From Microbacterium sp. LWO13-1.2 (GTDB lineage Bacteria; Actinomycetota; Actinomycetes; Actinomycetales; Microbacteriaceae): a stretch of 64,000 bases of DNA. Positions 26,971-36,877 of this stretch are shown here, in pieces. Position 1 is the stretch's first letter; the number at the start of each line of letters is the position of its first letter. Made by a program: the position numbers and the translations under genes. The DNA lies in assembly GCF_038397725.1 (NCBI RefSeq), contig NZ_CP151634.1, positions 2,170,001 through 2,234,000 of the forward strand. Direction: 5' to 3'. Under the pieces are notes generated by a model that saw nothing but the letters and a program-made list of their open reading frames with translations, was not told the origin of the DNA and searched no databases.

Positions 26971-27600
26971 ATGCCCGAGCAGCACTCCCGACCCGTGCGT
27001 CGTCCGACCAGCGCCTTCGACAACCTGGTCGGCGCCCACGACCCCGCCGAGGAGACGCGAACGGCTCATGCCACCGCATCCGCTCTGCTGACACGGGTGC
27101 GCGCCGACGAAAGCGGCGTGAGTGCCGAGCGCCTGGTGGCGTTCACCGCCGAGCACGGCATCGACGAGATCGCCGAGCTCTGGTCGAAGGCTCCGGCGCG
27201 CACGCTCCCCGGTGCTCTCTGGCGGCTGTACCTCCTGCAGCTCGCGATCCACGGCGATCCGCAGACCGCGGCGCTGCTCTACGAGCGCGGGCGCGTCGAG
27301 CTGCTGTCGGCGGATGCTGTCGTCGCAGGAGCCCCAGTACCGGCTAACCCCGACGAACTCGTCGAACTCATCGACACGATCCTGCGGGGCGCGTTCCGCG
27401 GCGACTTCGCCGTGGCGCTCGAGCGGGCGGCCGCGTTCTGCCGTGTCCAGGCCTCGGGTGCGACGCACACGGCGGATGATTACGAGCCGACCGAGCCGGT
27501 CAGAGCGAGCGAGCTCACGACACGGGCGCTGAGACTGAGCAGCTATGCGCAGGATCTGGCGGCATCAGCGGTGCTGTGGCGGGCGAGCGCCCTGGCCTGA
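26971..27600 (+). CDS. conserved actinobacterial protein of unknown function
   Basis: A 209-residue soluble, mostly helical protein. Recognisable conserved blocks are PTSAFDNLVGAHDPAEETRTAH, HGIDEIAELWSKAPARTLPG, ALWRLYLLQLAIH and ILRGAFRGDFAVALERAAAF. Homologues are widespread in Microbacteriaceae and Arthrobacter and, from memory, are often mislabelled as RNA polymerase subunit beta; nothing in the sequence supports polymerase activity. It follows sigK-rskA but has its own leaderless promoter. Confidence 0.75.
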   Translation: MPEQHSRPVRRPTSAFDNLVGAHDPAEETRTAHATASALLTRVRADESGVSAERLVAFTAEHGIDEIAELWSKAPARTLPGALWRLYLLQLAIHGDPQTAALLYERGRVELLSADAVVAGAPVPANPDELVELIDTILRGAFRGDFAVALERAAAFCRVQASGATHTADDYEPTEPVRASELTTRALRLSSYAQDLAASAVLWRASALA

Positions 27601-27626
27601 AGGAGCGGCGCAGGTATGAAAAGACC

Positions 27627-27700
27627 GGGCCGCAAGAACGCCTCTCGGCGGAAGGCCGCTCAAAGCGGCAAAAATTGGAGCCCGGGGTTATGCGGCCCGG
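27627..27700. other. nested inverted-repeat element, possible structured RNA
   Basis: The 157-bp gap before the aminotransferase gene holds an outer perfect 10-bp stem CCGGGCCGCA/TGCGGCCCGG (27627-27636, 27691-27700). Inside it is GCCGC-TCAAA-GCGGC (27655-27669) and an A run (27670-27674). A TATGAA at about 27615 could be a -10 box. No RNA family was recognised; it may be a terminator for the preceding gene or a small RNA. Confidence 0.5.
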
Positions 27701-27744
27701 CCGATCAATAATAACGCGATACGGCGAGTGCTATTCCCGACCTC

Positions 27745-27750
27745 TAGGCT
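27745..27750 (+). promoter_or_regulatory. -10 box of a leaderless promoter (PabC-like gene)
   Basis: TAGGCT, 7 bp, then ATG 27758. It rules out the longer start at 27728. Confidence 0.55.
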
Positions 27751-27757
27751 CATTCTC

Positions 27758-28642
27758 ATGAACTGGCGCTTGGCATTGATGATCGACCCCGTCGCCGCGG
27801 GTGAGGAACGCGCCGATTTCGGCGACACGTTCACGGCAGTGGATGCTGCCGCTCCGGCCCTCAGCGTCGGCGAACTCAGCACGCAGCGTGGAGACGGCGT
27901 CTTCGAGTCGATCGGTGTGATCGACGCCCACGCGCAGGAAGTGGTGCCGCATCTGGAGCGGCTCGCCCATTCGGCGAAACTGTGCGATCTGCCCGTTCCG
28001 AATCTCGTGCAGTGGCGTCAGGCCGTCGATCTGGCGGCGGCGCAGTGTCCGGCGGGGGAGTCCGTCATCAAGCTCATCCTCAGCCGGGGTGTCGAGCACG
28101 GGCCGACGCCCACCGCGTGGGTGACGGCGGCGCCGGCATCCGACTTCACCGTGCCGCGCGAACGCGGGATCAGAGTCGTCACGCTCGATCGCGGCTACGA
28201 CCTGAACGCGGCGGAGCGGGCCCCGTGGCTGCTGCTCGGGGCGAAGACGCTCTCGTACGCCGTGAACATGGCGGCACTGCGTGAGGCGCATCGTCGCGGC
28301 GCCGACGACGCGATCTTCCTCTCCAGCGACGGCTTCGTGCTGGAGGCGCCGACGGCCTCGCTCATCCTCCGTTTCGGCGACCGATTCGTGACGCCGGCGC
28401 CGAACGGCGGCATCCTGCACGGCACCACGCAGCTGAGCGTCTACGAGCACCTCGCGGCGCGTGGTTTCGACGTCGGGTACGCCCAGGTGCCGGCATCCGA
28501 CCTCTCCCGAGCGGATGCCGCCTGGCTGGTGTCGAGCGTCCGCCTCGCAGCCCCGATCACCGCCGTCGACGAGATGGTGCTGCCGGTGGACCATGCCCTC
28601 ACCGCGGAGCTGAACCGATACCTGCTGTCGCCCCGCGACTAG
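27758..28642 (+). CDS. pabC: class IV aminotransferase, probable 4-amino-4-deoxychorismate lyase
   Basis: A 294-residue fold-type IV PLP enzyme. The N-terminal domain has QRGDGVFESIGVI; the PLP lysine is in LLGAKTLSYAVN; ADDAIFLSSDGFVLEAPTAS and GILHGTTQLSVYEHL form the phosphate and substrate site. The arrangement best fits PabC, which releases p-aminobenzoate for folate; D-amino-acid or branched-chain aminotransferase are alternatives. The leaderless TAGGCT promoter fixes the start. It converges with the pst operon across a strong terminator. Confidence 0.8.
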   Translation: MNWRLALMIDPVAAGEERADFGDTFTAVDAAAPALSVGELSTQRGDGVFESIGVIDAHAQEVVPHLERLAHSAKLCDLPVPNLVQWRQAVDLAAAQCPAGESVIKLILSRGVEHGPTPTAWVTAAPASDFTVPRERGIRVVTLDRGYDLNAAERAPWLLLGAKTLSYAVNMAALREAHRRGADDAIFLSSDGFVLEAPTASLILRFGDRFVTPAPNGGILHGTTQLSVYEHLAARGFDVGYAQVPASDLSRADAAWLVSSVRLAAPITAVDEMVLPVDHALTAELNRYLLSPRD

Positions 28643-28668
28643 CGATTTTCGACGAAGCGCCCAGGAAC

Positions 28669-28708
28669 GCAGAAGTGCCCGGGGACCGAAGTCCCCGGGC
28701 ACTTCTGC
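28669..28708. terminator. bidirectional terminator between pabC and pstB
   Basis: A perfect 18-bp stem GCAGAAGTGCCCGGGGAC with its complement, closed by a CGAA tetraloop, between convergent genes. Confidence 0.85.
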
Positions 28709-28718
28709 CAGTCGGGCC

Positions 28719-29498
28719 TTATCCGAATCGGCCGGACACGTAGTCTTCGGTGGCCTGCACCGACGGGGTCGTGAAGATCGACTTGGTGTCGTCGTACTCG
28801 ATGAGCTTGCCCGGCTTGCCGGTGCCGGCGATGTTGAAGAACGCCGTTCGGTCGGACACACGCGACGCCTGCTGCATGTTGTGCGTCACGATGACGATCG
28901 TGTACTCGTTCTTGAGCTCGCCGATCAGCTCTTCGATCGCGTATGTCGAGATGGGGTCCAGTGCGGAGCACGGCTCGTCCATCAGAAGCACCTCGGGCGA
29001 GACGGCGATCGCGCGGGCGATGCACAGGCGCTGCTGCTGGCCGCCGGACAGGCCGGAGCCGGGCTTGTCGAGCCGGTCCTTGACCTCGTTCCACAGGTTC
29101 GCACCGGTGAGCGACTTCTCGACCAGAGCGTCCTGGTCGGACTTCGACATGCGCGAATTGTTGAGCTTCACACCGGCGAGCACGTTCTCCTTGATCGACA
29201 TCGTCGGGAACGGGTTCGGACGCTGGAAGACCATGCCGACCTGGCGGCGTACGAGTACCGGGTCGACGCCGGGGCCGTAGAGGTCCTTGCCGTCGAGCAG
29301 CACCTCGCCCTCCACGCGTGCACCGGGGATGACCTCGTGCATGCGATTGAGGGTGCGCAGGAAGGTGGACTTGCCACATCCGGACGGACCGATGAAGGCT
29401 GTCACGCTGCGCGGCTGGATCTCGAGGGAGACGCCCTCGACGGCGAGGAAGTCGCTGTAGTAGACGTTGAGGTCGTTGACTTCGATGCTCTTGGACAC
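28719..29498 (-). CDS. pstB: phosphate ABC transporter ATP-binding protein
   Basis: ATPase of the high-affinity phosphate importer; 259 residues. Walker [11 protein letters not shown]-loop VFQRPNPFP, signature [15 protein letters not shown], Walker [14 protein letters not shown], and the switch histidine in VTHNMQQ. The GTG at 29498 is chosen because AAGGA lies 6-10 bp upstream and the product then starts MSKSIEVND; the open frame runs into pstA. It is the last gene of pstSCAB. Confidence 0.95.
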   Translation of the reverse strand: MSKSIEVNDLNVYYSDFLAVEGVSLEIQPRSVTAFIGPSGCGKSTFLRTLNRMHEVIPGARVEGEVLLDGKDLYGPGVDPVLVRRQVGMVFQRPNPFPTMSIKENVLAGVKLNNSRMSKSDQDALVEKSLTGANLWNEVKDRLDKPGSGLSGGQQQRLCIARAIAVSPEVLLMDEPCSALDPISTYAIEELIGELKNEYTIVIVTHNMQQASRVSDRTAFFNIAGTGKPGKLIEYDDTKSIFTTPSVQATEDYVSGRFG

Positions 29499-29527
29499 GT
29501 GTGTTCCTTCGGGTTTCGGGTAACGGC

Positions 29528-30619
29528 TCAACGGCCGGTCTTGGGCGCGAAGATCTTCGCGATGAGACGTGCGAGGAGGTTCAGGGCCATGACGATGACG
29601 ATCAGGGTGAGCGCCGCTGTCCAGGCCCGGTCGATGTACGCGGACTGCGGGATGCCCTGGTTCATGAACTGCGTGTACGCGTACACCGGCAGCGTCATCA
29701 TCCGCCCCTCGGTGAGGCTGTAGTTCATCGAGGTGGCGACGCCGGCTGTGATCAGGAGCGGTGCCGTCTCGCCGATCACGCGCGCGATCGAGAGCATGAT
29801 GCCGGTCGTGATTCCGGCGATCGACGTCGGCAGAACGACTTTGAGGATCGTGAGCCACTTCGGCACGCCGAGTGCGTACGACGCCTCACGAAGCTCGTTC
29901 GGCACCAGCCGCAGCATCTCTTCGCTGGAACGCACGACGACCGGGATCATCAGCACGGCCAGGGCGATCGCGCCCATGATCCCCATGCGGACACCAGGAC
30001 CGAAGAAGAGGGCGAAGACGGCGTAGGCGAAGAGGCCGGCGACGATCGACGGGATACCGGTCATCACATCGACCAGGAAGGTGATCCCGCGGGCGATCGA
30101 CCCGCGGCCGTACTCGATCAGGTAGATGGCGGTGAACAGGCCGATCGGAATCGAGATGACGGCTGCCGCGAGTGTGATCAGCAGGGTGCCGGTGATCGCA
30201 TGCAGCGCCCCGCCGCCCTCGCCGACGATGTTGCGCATCGAGCTGTTGAAGAACTCCGCGTTGATGCCGGCGACACCGTTCTGGATGACCGTCCAGGCGA
30301 CCGAGACCAGGGGAACCATCGCGATCGCGAACGCGGTGCCGACGACGCCGGTGACCAGTCGGTCGGTCGCCTTGCGGCGGCCTTCCACGATCGAGGAGAT
30401 GACGGTGATCAGGACGAGGTAGAGGATGATGCCGACGACGGCAGCACCCGCGAGGTTGGGCGCAGTCTGGCTCGACATGGCGAGGATGCCGAACACGGCG
30501 AACGACGCCGCGAGCGACACGCCGAGCAGGGTCCAGGGAGCCCAGCGGGGCAGGCGGCCGTTCGTCAGAGACGACGTCGACGGCAGACGGGTGGGAACCG
30601 GAGCAGTGGCGATGGACAT
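29528..30619 (-). CDS. pstA: phosphate ABC transporter permease PstA
   Basis: Membrane permease of 363 residues with about eight hydrophobic segments; the first two (about 27-75) form an extra N-terminal hairpin, and the six core helices follow. The permease signature is seen around [20 protein letters not shown], the EAA-like loop that contacts PstB. It starts 1 bp after pstC ends, so the genes are coupled. Confidence 0.93.
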   Translation of the reverse strand: MSIATAPVPTRLPSTSSLTNGRLPRWAPWTLLGVSLAASFAVFGILAMSSQTAPNLAGAAVVGIILYLVLITVISSIVEGRRKATDRLVTGVVGTAFAIAMVPLVSVAWTVIQNGVAGINAEFFNSSMRNIVGEGGGALHAITGTLLITLAAAVISIPIGLFTAIYLIEYGRGSIARGITFLVDVMTGIPSIVAGLFAYAVFALFFGPGVRMGIMGAIALAVLMIPVVVRSSEEMLRLVPNELREASYALGVPKWLTILKVVLPTSIAGITTGIMLSIARVIGETAPLLITAGVATSMNYSLTEGRMMTLPVYAYTQFMNQGIPQSAYIDRAWTAALTLIVIVMALNLLARLIAKIFAPKTGR

Positions 30620-30620
30620 G

Positions 30621-31562
30621 TCAGTTCGCTCCCGAGAATTCCTTGCGGCGGCTGACGATCCAGCGAGCCACGGCGTTGACCGCGAAAGTGACGATGAAGA
30701 GGATGAGACCAGTGGCGATCAGCACGTTGATGTTGCCCCCGTAGGCCTCGGGGAACGTGAGAGCGATGTTGGCGGGGATCGTGCTGGGGTTCTCCGGAGT
30801 GAGCAGGCGGAAGCTCACCACCCCGGTGGCCGACAGCACCATGGCGACCGCCATGGTCTCGCCGAGCGCACGTCCGAGTCCCAGCATGGATGCCGAGACG
30901 ATGCCGCTGCGCCCGAAGGGAAGCACGGCCATGCGCACCATCTCCCAGCGAGTGGCGCCGAGTGCGAGCGCGGCCTCCTCGTGGAGGACGGGTGTCTGCA
31001 GGAAGATCTCGCGGCAGATCGCCGTGATGATCGGCAGGACCATCACCGCGAGCACGATGGCAGCGGTGAAGATCGTGCGCCCAGTGCTGGAGGTGGGGCC
31101 GGCGAACAACGGGAACCAGCCGGCGTTCTCGACGAGCCAGGCGTAGATCGGCTGAACCGCGGGTGCCAGCACCAGGATGCCCCAGAGGCCGAAGACGACG
31201 GAGGGCACGGCGGCCAGCAGGTCGACGATGTAACCCAGCGGCTGCGCCAGGCGGCGCGGTGCATAGTGCGAGATGAAGAGTGCGACGCCAATCGAGAGTG
31301 GCACGGCGATCAGGAGGGCGAGGAACGACGCCCAGACCGTGCCGAAGGCGAGCGGCCAGACGTAGTCCCAGAAGTTCGTCGACAGCAGCGATGCGGTCTC
31401 CGGCGTTCCGCTGATGCCGGGGATCGACTGTGCGACGAGGAAGAGGGCGACGGCGGCGAGGGTGACGAGGATCATCGATCCGGCGAACAGCGCCATCCCG
31501 GAGAACCAGCGGTCTCCTGCGCGCTGCGGGGTCCGCGCGCGAGGGGCTGCGGTTGTGGTCAT
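30621..31562 (-). CDS. pstC: phosphate ABC transporter permease PstC
   Basis: Permease partner of PstA; 313 residues with six or seven TM helices. Markers are WPLAFGTVWASFLALLIAVP, LGYIVDLLAAVPSVVFGLWG and the EAA-like loop EEAALALGATRWEMVRMAVLP. The ATG at 31562 follows AGGAAGAG and is preferred over the longer open frame. A hairpin separates it from pstS. Confidence 0.93.
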   Translation of the reverse strand: MTTTAAPRARTPQRAGDRWFSGMALFAGSMILVTLAAVALFLVAQSIPGISGTPETASLLSTNFWDYVWPLAFGTVWASFLALLIAVPLSIGVALFISHYAPRRLAQPLGYIVDLLAAVPSVVFGLWGILVLAPAVQPIYAWLVENAGWFPLFAGPTSSTGRTIFTAAIVLAVMVLPIITAICREIFLQTPVLHEEAALALGATRWEMVRMAVLPFGRSGIVSASMLGLGRALGETMAVAMVLSATGVVSFRLLTPENPSTIPANIALTFPEAYGGNINVLIATGLILFIVTFAVNAVARWIVSRRKEFSGAN

Positions 31563-31608
31563 CTCTTCCTGTTCCTCTGGATCGGGTGGAGTTCGGGCCG
31601 GAACCATC

Positions 31609-31648
31609 CGAGGGCCGGCTCCCGTCCTGCGACGTGAGCCGGCCCTCG
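31609..31648 (-). terminator. attenuator hairpin between pstS and pstC
   Basis: A 13-bp stem CGAGGGCCGGCTC/GAGCCGGCCCTCG starts 6 bp after the pstS stop. Partial termination here would give more binding protein than transporter, as in other binding-protein-dependent systems. Confidence 0.65.
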
Positions 31649-31654
31649 AGCGGG

Positions 31655-32755
31655 TTACTTCGTGACGATCAGATCGATCGCGGCGAGAGCCTTCTCGCGG
31701 ATCGAGTCCGAGATCGGAGCGCTGCCGGCCTCAGCCGCCGCAGCTTCCTGACCCTCGGCGCTGACGATGTACTGCAGGAACGGCTTCACCAGGGCTGCAG
31801 CCTTGGCGTCGGTGTACTCCTCGCACGCGATGCTGTAGCTGACGAGGACGATCGGGTACTCGGTGCCCTCAGGGGTGCGGTCCAGTTCGACGGCGAGGTC
31901 GCCTTCGGTGCGGCCCTCCTCGAAGGGGGACGCGTCGAGGACGGCGGCCGCAGCCTCGGGAGAGAACGGCACGAACTCGTCGCCGACCTTGACGGACACG
32001 GTGCCGAAGTCTGCGGCGCGCGACGCGTCCGCGTATCCGATCGTGCCCTGGCCGCCGGAGACGGCGGCGATCACGCCGGAGGTCTGCGGAGCAGCCTCGC
32101 CCGAAGCGATCGGCCACTCACCGTCGGCCTCGTAGGTCCACACCTCGGGGGCGGCCTGGGCGAGGTAGTCGGTGAAGTTCTCGGTGGTGCCCGAGTCGTC
32201 GGCGCGGTGGACCGGCGTGATCGCCAGGTCGGGCAGCGTGACGTCCTTGTTGGTCGCCGCGATCGCCGGGTCGTTCCACTTGGTGATGGTTCCCGCGAAG
32301 ACGCCGGCGATGGTGGCCGGGTCGAGGTTGAGGGAGTCGACACCCTCGAGGTTGAAGATCACCGCGATCGGGGAGATGTATGCCGGGATCTCGACGATGC
32401 CGGAGCCCTCGACACACGCGTCGAACGGGCCAGCGGCGATCTCGTCGGCCTTGAATGCACGGTCGGAACCGGCGAACGCGACGGCGCCGGCCTGGAACGA
32501 TTCGCGACCTGCACCGGAACCGGCGGGGTCGTACGAGAGGGTGACGTCGGGGTTTGCGGTCTGGAAGCCCTTCGCCCAAGACTGAACGGCGACTTCCTGC
32601 GACGAGGCGCCTGCGCCGACGAGCTCACCGGAGAGGGTGGACGTGGACTCTTCACCGGCGGGCGGGGTGCCGCCTTCGTTCGCGGCGCAGCCGGCGAGCG
32701 CGAGGGCGGCGACGGCGCCGATGGCGCCGATTCGTGCGATTCGGGAGATCTTCAC
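31655..32755 (-). CDS. pstS: phosphate-binding lipoprotein PstS
   Basis: Extracellular phosphate receptor of 366 residues. The signal ends in the lipobox LAGC. Phosphate-site segments include LVGAGASSQEVAVQSW, LSYDPAGSGAGRESF and VHRADDSGTTENF. The GTG at 32755 gives the normal short signal peptide; the frame extends 16 codons further, past the predicted -10 and transcript start, which would be impossible to translate. PHO-box repeats lie upstream. Confidence 0.93.
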   Translation of the reverse strand: MKISRIARIGAIGAVAALALAGCAANEGGTPPAGEESTSTLSGELVGAGASSQEVAVQSWAKGFQTANPDVTLSYDPAGSGAGRESFQAGAVAFAGSDRAFKADEIAAGPFDACVEGSGIVEIPAYISPIAVIFNLEGVDSLNLDPATIAGVFAGTITKWNDPAIAATNKDVTLPDLAITPVHRADDSGTTENFTDYLAQAAPEVWTYEADGEWPIASGEAAPQTSGVIAAVSGGQGTIGYADASRAADFGTVSVKVGDEFVPFSPEAAAAVLDASPFEEGRTEGDLAVELDRTPEGTEYPIVLVSYSIACEEYTDAKAAALVKPFLQYIVSAEGQEAAAAEAGSAPISDSIREKALAAIDLIVTK

Positions 32756-32809
32756 TGTGGATCCGTTCGATCGTGGATGGGGTAGAGGCCCGGTGCAGGG
32801 CACACAGTG

Positions 32810-32815
32810 ACGCTA
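32810..32815 (-). promoter_or_regulatory. -10 box of pstS
   Basis: TAGCGT on the minus strand, 9-14 bp downstream of the nearest PHO-box unit, about 55 bp ahead of the start codon. Confidence 0.5.
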
Positions 32816-32823
32816 GACGCGGC

Positions 32824-32864
32824 GGTTAACGAGACTCTCCCGCGCAGGTGAACGGGAGGTGAAC
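32824..32864 (-). promoter_or_regulatory. PHO box of the pst operon
   Basis: On the minus strand two perfect GTTCACC units (32864-32858 and 32853-32847) are spaced exactly 11 bp; a third unit GTTAACC lies at 32830-32824. This is the direct-repeat PHO box bound by PhoP/RegX3-type regulators under phosphate limitation. Confidence 0.85.
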
Positions 32865-32910
32865 GACCGGCAACCCTCTGGGGCGGCTCTCCCACACGCG
32901 AAAGGGACGT

Positions 32911-33906
32911 TCAGACCTTCGGAACGTGCGTTTCGATGGCGATGATGCCCGAGCCCGGGTTCGTGGCGGAGAGATGCACGACAGAGAATGCGGCGGGCTC
33001 GAGGTCGGCGGCGCTGGAGAGGTAGGAGCCGCGAATGGTCCCGGTGGCCAGCGAGATCTCGGCGAGCAGTCCTGGCAGCACGGGCCCGTGGCTGCACAGG
33101 ACGGCCGGCTTTCCGGATCGCACGCGTCGGCCGACGATCGATCGGAGGTCGGCGGTGCCGTCCTCCCAGGCGTCCTGACTGATCTGCTCGGTCCGCACGG
33201 CCTTGCGCTCCAGGGACTTCGCGAGCGGCTTCACGGTGTCGACGCAGCGCACGGCATCGCTGGTCACGATCTTGCGTATTCCGAAGGCGCGCAGCGGCCC
33301 CACGATCGACTTGGCCTGGTGGCGGCCGCGTTCGCTGAGCGGACGCGCGGCATCCGCTCCGTCCCATTCCGAGCGGGAGAGCGCCTTCGCATGCCGCAGC
33401 GCCACGATCGGGAACGTGTGCAGGACGCCGTCGTCGACGAGATTGTCGAAGAAATCCAGGATCTCCAGATCGACCGGGTAGCTCAGACGCGCGCGTGCCT
33501 TCTTCACGCTGACCCATTCGATCGCGGCGATCTCCCGGTTCGGCACGAACGTCGATGCGCGAATGGCGTCTTCCGTCGCTTCCGCCGCCCAGTAGTGCAC
33601 GACCTTCTGCTTCGTCGACGCGAGGTGGTAGCGGCTGACACCGACGGGGACTCCCAGCGACACGCGGATGCCCGTCTCCTCGTGCACCTCGCGCACCGCC
33701 GTCTCCGCGAGCATCTCTCCCGGATCGACCTTGCCCTTCGGCAGCGTGACGTCGCGATACTTGGTCCGGTGGATGAGCAGAATGCGCAGCTTGCCGTCGA
33801 CGATGCGCCAGACGACGGCGCCGGCCGCGTACACGGCCTTCTCGACCGTCTTCGGGCGCGCCAGGCTCTGCGCCGACGCGGATCCTTCAGCCTGGCGAAC
33901 AGTCAT
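32911..33906 (-). CDS. mutT1: Nudix hydrolase fused to histidine phosphatase (MutT1-like)
   Basis: A 331-residue two-domain enzyme. The Nudix domain (about 20-160) has the full box [20 protein letters not shown]. The C-terminal histidine-phosphatase domain (about 185-331) has the RHG-like motif ALRHAKA and a second histidine in CSHGPVL. Mycobacterial MutT1 converts 8-oxo-dGTP and diadenosine polyphosphates to monophosphates. The ATG at 33906 overlaps the ppk stop (ATGA), so it is coupled to ppk. Confidence 0.88.
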   Translation of the reverse strand: MTVRQAEGSASAQSLARPKTVEKAVYAAGAVVWRIVDGKLRILLIHRTKYRDVTLPKGKVDPGEMLAETAVREVHEETGIRVSLGVPVGVSRYHLASTKQKVVHYWAAEATEDAIRASTFVPNREIAAIEWVSVKKARARLSYPVDLEILDFFDNLVDDGVLHTFPIVALRHAKALSRSEWDGADAARPLSERGRHQAKSIVGPLRAFGIRKIVTSDAVRCVDTVKPLAKSLERKAVRTEQISQDAWEDGTADLRSIVGRRVRSGKPAVLCSHGPVLPGLLAEISLATGTIRGSYLSSAADLEPAAFSVVHLSATNPGSGIIAIETHVPKV

Positions 33907-36068
33907 CGCACCGACCGTGAACGACGACGCTTCTGGATCAACCCCATGGTCTGATCCTGCAGGTCGACCAGCGGATTGCCGTTCGCGTCCACGGCGTGGC
34001 GCTCCCATGCGCCTTCCGCCCCCAGGTGCCAGGAGATCGTGCCGGGATCGAGAGCGAGGTCGAAGAACATCAGCAGATCCTTGAGGTGCGCAGGATCGGT
34101 GACACGCACCAGGGCCTCGACGCGGCGGTCGAGGTTGCGGTGCATCATGTCGGCGCTGCCGATGTAGACCTGAGGGTCGCCGTTGTTCTCGAAGGCGAAG
34201 ATGCGCGAGTGCTCCAGATAGCGGCCCAGGATGCTGCGCACCGTGATGTTGTCGCTGATGCCGTCGAGGTCGACCCGGAGGCTGCAGATGCCGCGCACCC
34301 ACACATCGACTTTCACGCCGGCCGCGCTCGCGCGGTAGAGCGCGTCGATGATCTCCTCGTCGACCATCGAGTTCACCTTGATGCGGATGTGCGCCGGCTT
34401 GCCGGCCTCGGCGTTCTTGCGCTCGTTGTCGATCTGCCGGATGAGCCCCTTGCGCAGGTGCAGCGGAGCGACCAGCAGCCTCTTGAACTTCTTCTCGATG
34501 GCATAGCCGCTGAGCTCGTTGAACAGGCGGGTGAGGTCCTTCCCGACCTGCGCGTCGGCGGTGAACAGGCCGAAATCCTCATAGATGCGGCTCGTCTTCG
34601 GGTTGTAGTTGCCGGTTCCGACGTGCGAGTAGTGCCGCAGCATCCCGTCTTCCTCGCGGATGACGAGAGCGAGCTTGCAGTGCGTCTTCAGCCCGACCAG
34701 GCCGTAGACGACGTGCACGCCCGCCTTCTCGAGCTTTCGGGCCCAGACGATGTTGTTCGCCTCGTCGAATCGAGCCTTGACCTCGACCAGTGCGAGTACC
34801 TGCTTGCCGGATTCTGCCGCGTCGATGAGCGCCTGCACGATCGGGCTGTCACCCGAGGTGCGGTAGAGGGTCTGCTTGATGGCGAGCACGTGCGGGTCGC
34901 GGGCCGCCTGCTCGAGGAACGCCACGACGCTGGTGGTGAAGGACTCGTACGGGTGGTGGACCAGCACATCGGATTTGCGGATCGCCTTGAAGATGTCGGC
35001 GCGGGTGCTCGAGCCGGTCGGCTGGAAGGCCACTGCCGTCGTCGGCAGGTGCGGCGGGAAGCGCAGGTCGGGGCGCTTGATGCGCCCGAGATCGAAGAGA
35101 CCGCGCAGATCGAGAAGGCCGGGGAGGCGGTAGACCTCCTGGTCGGTGATGTCGAGCTCTTTCACCAGCAGGCCCATGGTGACGTCGTCCATGTCGTCGG
35201 TGATCTCGAGACGGATGGGCGGACCGAACCGACGCCGGAGCAACTCGGCCTCGAGCGCCTGGATGAGGTTCTCGCTCTCGTCCTCCTCGATCTCCATGTC
35301 TTCGTTGCGGGTGAGGCGGAAGGCGTGGTGATCGAGCACCTCCATGCCGGGGAACAGGTCGCCGAGGTGGTTGGCGATGAGTTCCTCCAAGCGCAGGAAT
35401 CGCTGGATCTCGCCGGAGCCCGGCACCTCGACGAAACGGGGGAGCATCGGCGGCACCTTGAGGCGCGCGAACTCCTGACGTCCGGTTCGGGCGTTGCGGA
35501 TGCGGATCGCGAGGTTCAGCGACAGCCCGGAGATGTACGGGAACGGGTGCGCGGGGTCGACGGCCAAGGGCATGAGGACGGGGAACACCTGCAGCTGGAA
35601 GTACTCCGACAGTGCAGCGCGTTCGTCATCGGTGAGCTCGGACCATTCGGTGATCTCGATGCCGGCGTCTGCGAGGGCGGGGCGGACCTGCGAGGTCCAC
35701 GCGTCCGCGTGGCGGAGCTGCAGCGCGTGCGCCTCGCGGGAGATGTCGGCGAGCGCGTCGGCAGGAGAGCGGCCGATGTTGGTCGGCACCGCGAGGCCGG
35801 TCATGATGCGGCGCTTGAGCCCCGCGACGCGCACCATGAAGAACTCGTCGAGGTTGCTTGCGAAGATCGCGAGGAAGTTCGCCCGTTCCAGCTCGGGAAG
35901 CGAGGCGTCCTCTGCGAGCTCGAGCACGCGCTTGTTGAAGGCGAGCCAGCTGATCTCGCGATCCAGGTAGCGGTGGTCGGGAAGCAGGGCATCCGGGGAC
36001 TCGACGGCGTCGAAGTCGTCGTCTTCTGCGTCGCCGAGGCCGGCATCGGCGAGTGCGGGATCGATCAT
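33903..36068 (-). CDS. ppk: polyphosphate kinase 1
   Basis: Makes polyphosphate reversibly from ATP; about 721 residues. Domains in order: N-terminal helical ([20 protein letters not shown]), head, and two C-terminal phospholipase-D-like domains with [17 protein letters not shown], the phospho-acceptor His in LKTHCKLAL, and HVGTGNYNP. The ATG at 36068 follows a TAGAT-type -10 box closely; three codons earlier another ATG exists. PHO-box repeats lie upstream. It is coupled to mutT1. Confidence 0.95.
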   Translation of the reverse strand: MIDPALADAGLGDAEDDDFDAVESPDALLPDHRYLDREISWLAFNKRVLELAEDASLPELERANFLAIFASNLDEFFMVRVAGLKRRIMTGLAVPTNIGRSPADALADISREAHALQLRHADAWTSQVRPALADAGIEITEWSELTDDERAALSEYFQLQVFPVLMPLAVDPAHPFPYISGLSLNLAIRIRNARTGRQEFARLKVPPMLPRFVEVPGSGEIQRFLRLEELIANHLGDLFPGMEVLDHHAFRLTRNEDMEIEEDESENLIQALEAELLRRRFGPPIRLEITDDMDDVTMGLLVKELDITDQEVYRLPGLLDLRGLFDLGRIKRPDLRFPPHLPTTAVAFQPTGSSTRADIFKAIRKSDVLVHHPYESFTTSVVAFLEQAARDPHVLAIKQTLYRTSGDSPIVQALIDAAESGKQVLALVEVKARFDEANNIVWARKLEKAGVHVVYGLVGLKTHCKLALVIREEDGMLRHYSHVGTGNYNPKTSRIYEDFGLFTADAQVGKDLTRLFNELSGYAIEKKFKRLLVAPLHLRKGLIRQIDNERKNAEAGKPAHIRIKVNSMVDEEIIDALYRASAAGVKVDVWVRGICSLRVDLDGISDNITVRSILGRYLEHSRIFAFENNGDPQVYIGSADMMHRNLDRRVEALVRVTDPAHLKDLLMFFDLALDPGTISWHLGAEGAWERHAVDANGNPLVDLQDQTMGLIQKRRRSRSVR

Positions 36069-36090
36069 GGGGTACATCTAAGCACCGTGA

Positions 36091-36108
36091 GGTGACGCGC
36101 GTGTGAAC
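36091..36108 (-). promoter_or_regulatory. PHO box of ppk
   Basis: Minus-strand units GTTCACA (36108-36102) and CGTCACC (36097-36091) are spaced 11 bp, matching GTTCACC at 6 and 5 of 7 positions. They lie about 23 bp upstream of the ppk start. Confidence 0.65.
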
Positions 36109-36120
36109 GCGGATGCTTCG

Positions 36121-36804
36121 TCACCGTGCTGCGGCGATGGACTCGTCGTCGTACACATTGAACCGGTAGCCGACATTGCGGACGGTGCCGATGATCTGCT
36201 CCTGGTCGCCGAGTTTCGCGCGCAGGCGCCGCACATGCACATCGACAGTGCGGGTGCCTCCGAAGTAGTCGTATCCCCAAACCTCGCTGAGCAACTGCTC
36301 CCTGGTGAACACCCGTGACGGATGGGTGGCCAGGAAGTGCAGCAGCTGGAACTCCTTGTAGGTGAGGTCCAGGGGTTTGCCGTGCAGTTTCGCCGAGTAC
36401 GACTGCTCGTCGATGGTGATGCCGGACGCCTGCACGCGGGTGGGAGCGGCGGCATCGTCGCGTCGCGCCAGAGCCAGGCGGATGCGGGCATCGGCCTCCG
36501 CAGGACCGGCGGTCGAGAGCAGCACGTCGTCGATGCCCCATTCGCCGGAGACGGCGCTCATGCCGCCCTCGGTCACGACGAGCAGCAGCGGCGAGTCCTG
36601 CCCGGTGGCGCGCAGCAGACGGCACAGCGACTTCGCCGCGGCGAGGTCCTGCCTGCCGTCGACGATGACGATGTCATATTCGGGCGCGTTGATCAGCCGT
36701 GCGGGCTCCGCAGGGATCTGGCGCACTCGATGGCTGAGCAGTTCGAGCGCGGGAAGGACCTCCTCCGAAACCGGAGCGTTGGTCAGAACCAGCAGCAGGG
36801 CCAC
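36121..36804 (-). CDS. glnR: GlnR-type OmpR-family orphan regulator
   Basis: A 227-residue regulator with a receiver domain (about 1-115) and a winged-helix DNA-binding domain (about 130-220: [51 protein letters not shown]). The start [20 protein letters not shown] and [20 protein letters not shown] closely resemble actinobacterial GlnR, the nitrogen regulator whose conserved Asp (Asp49 here) is structural. No kinase gene is adjacent. The GTG follows GGAAGGA by 6 bp. Confidence 0.85.
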   Translation of the reverse strand: MALLLVLTNAPVSEEVLPALELLSHRVRQIPAEPARLINAPEYDIVIVDGRQDLAAAKSLCRLLRATGQDSPLLLVVTEGGMSAVSGEWGIDDVLLSTAGPAEADARIRLALARRDDAAAPTRVQASGITIDEQSYSAKLHGKPLDLTYKEFQLLHFLATHPSRVFTREQLLSEVWGYDYFGGTRTVDVHVRRLRAKLGDQEQIIGTVRNVGYRFNVYDDESIAAAR

Positions 36805-36877
36805 GCACTATCCTTCCGAGACGACGGTCGACGCCGTGGGGCCATGATACCGGCACCGGATGCGCAACAATGGAGCC

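Noticed and set aside
33996..36095. A 699-codon plus-strand open frame opposite ppk
   Set aside because: It is a shadow of the high-GC third-position bias of ppk; composition is Asp/Glu/Val/Arg-rich with no recognisable domain.
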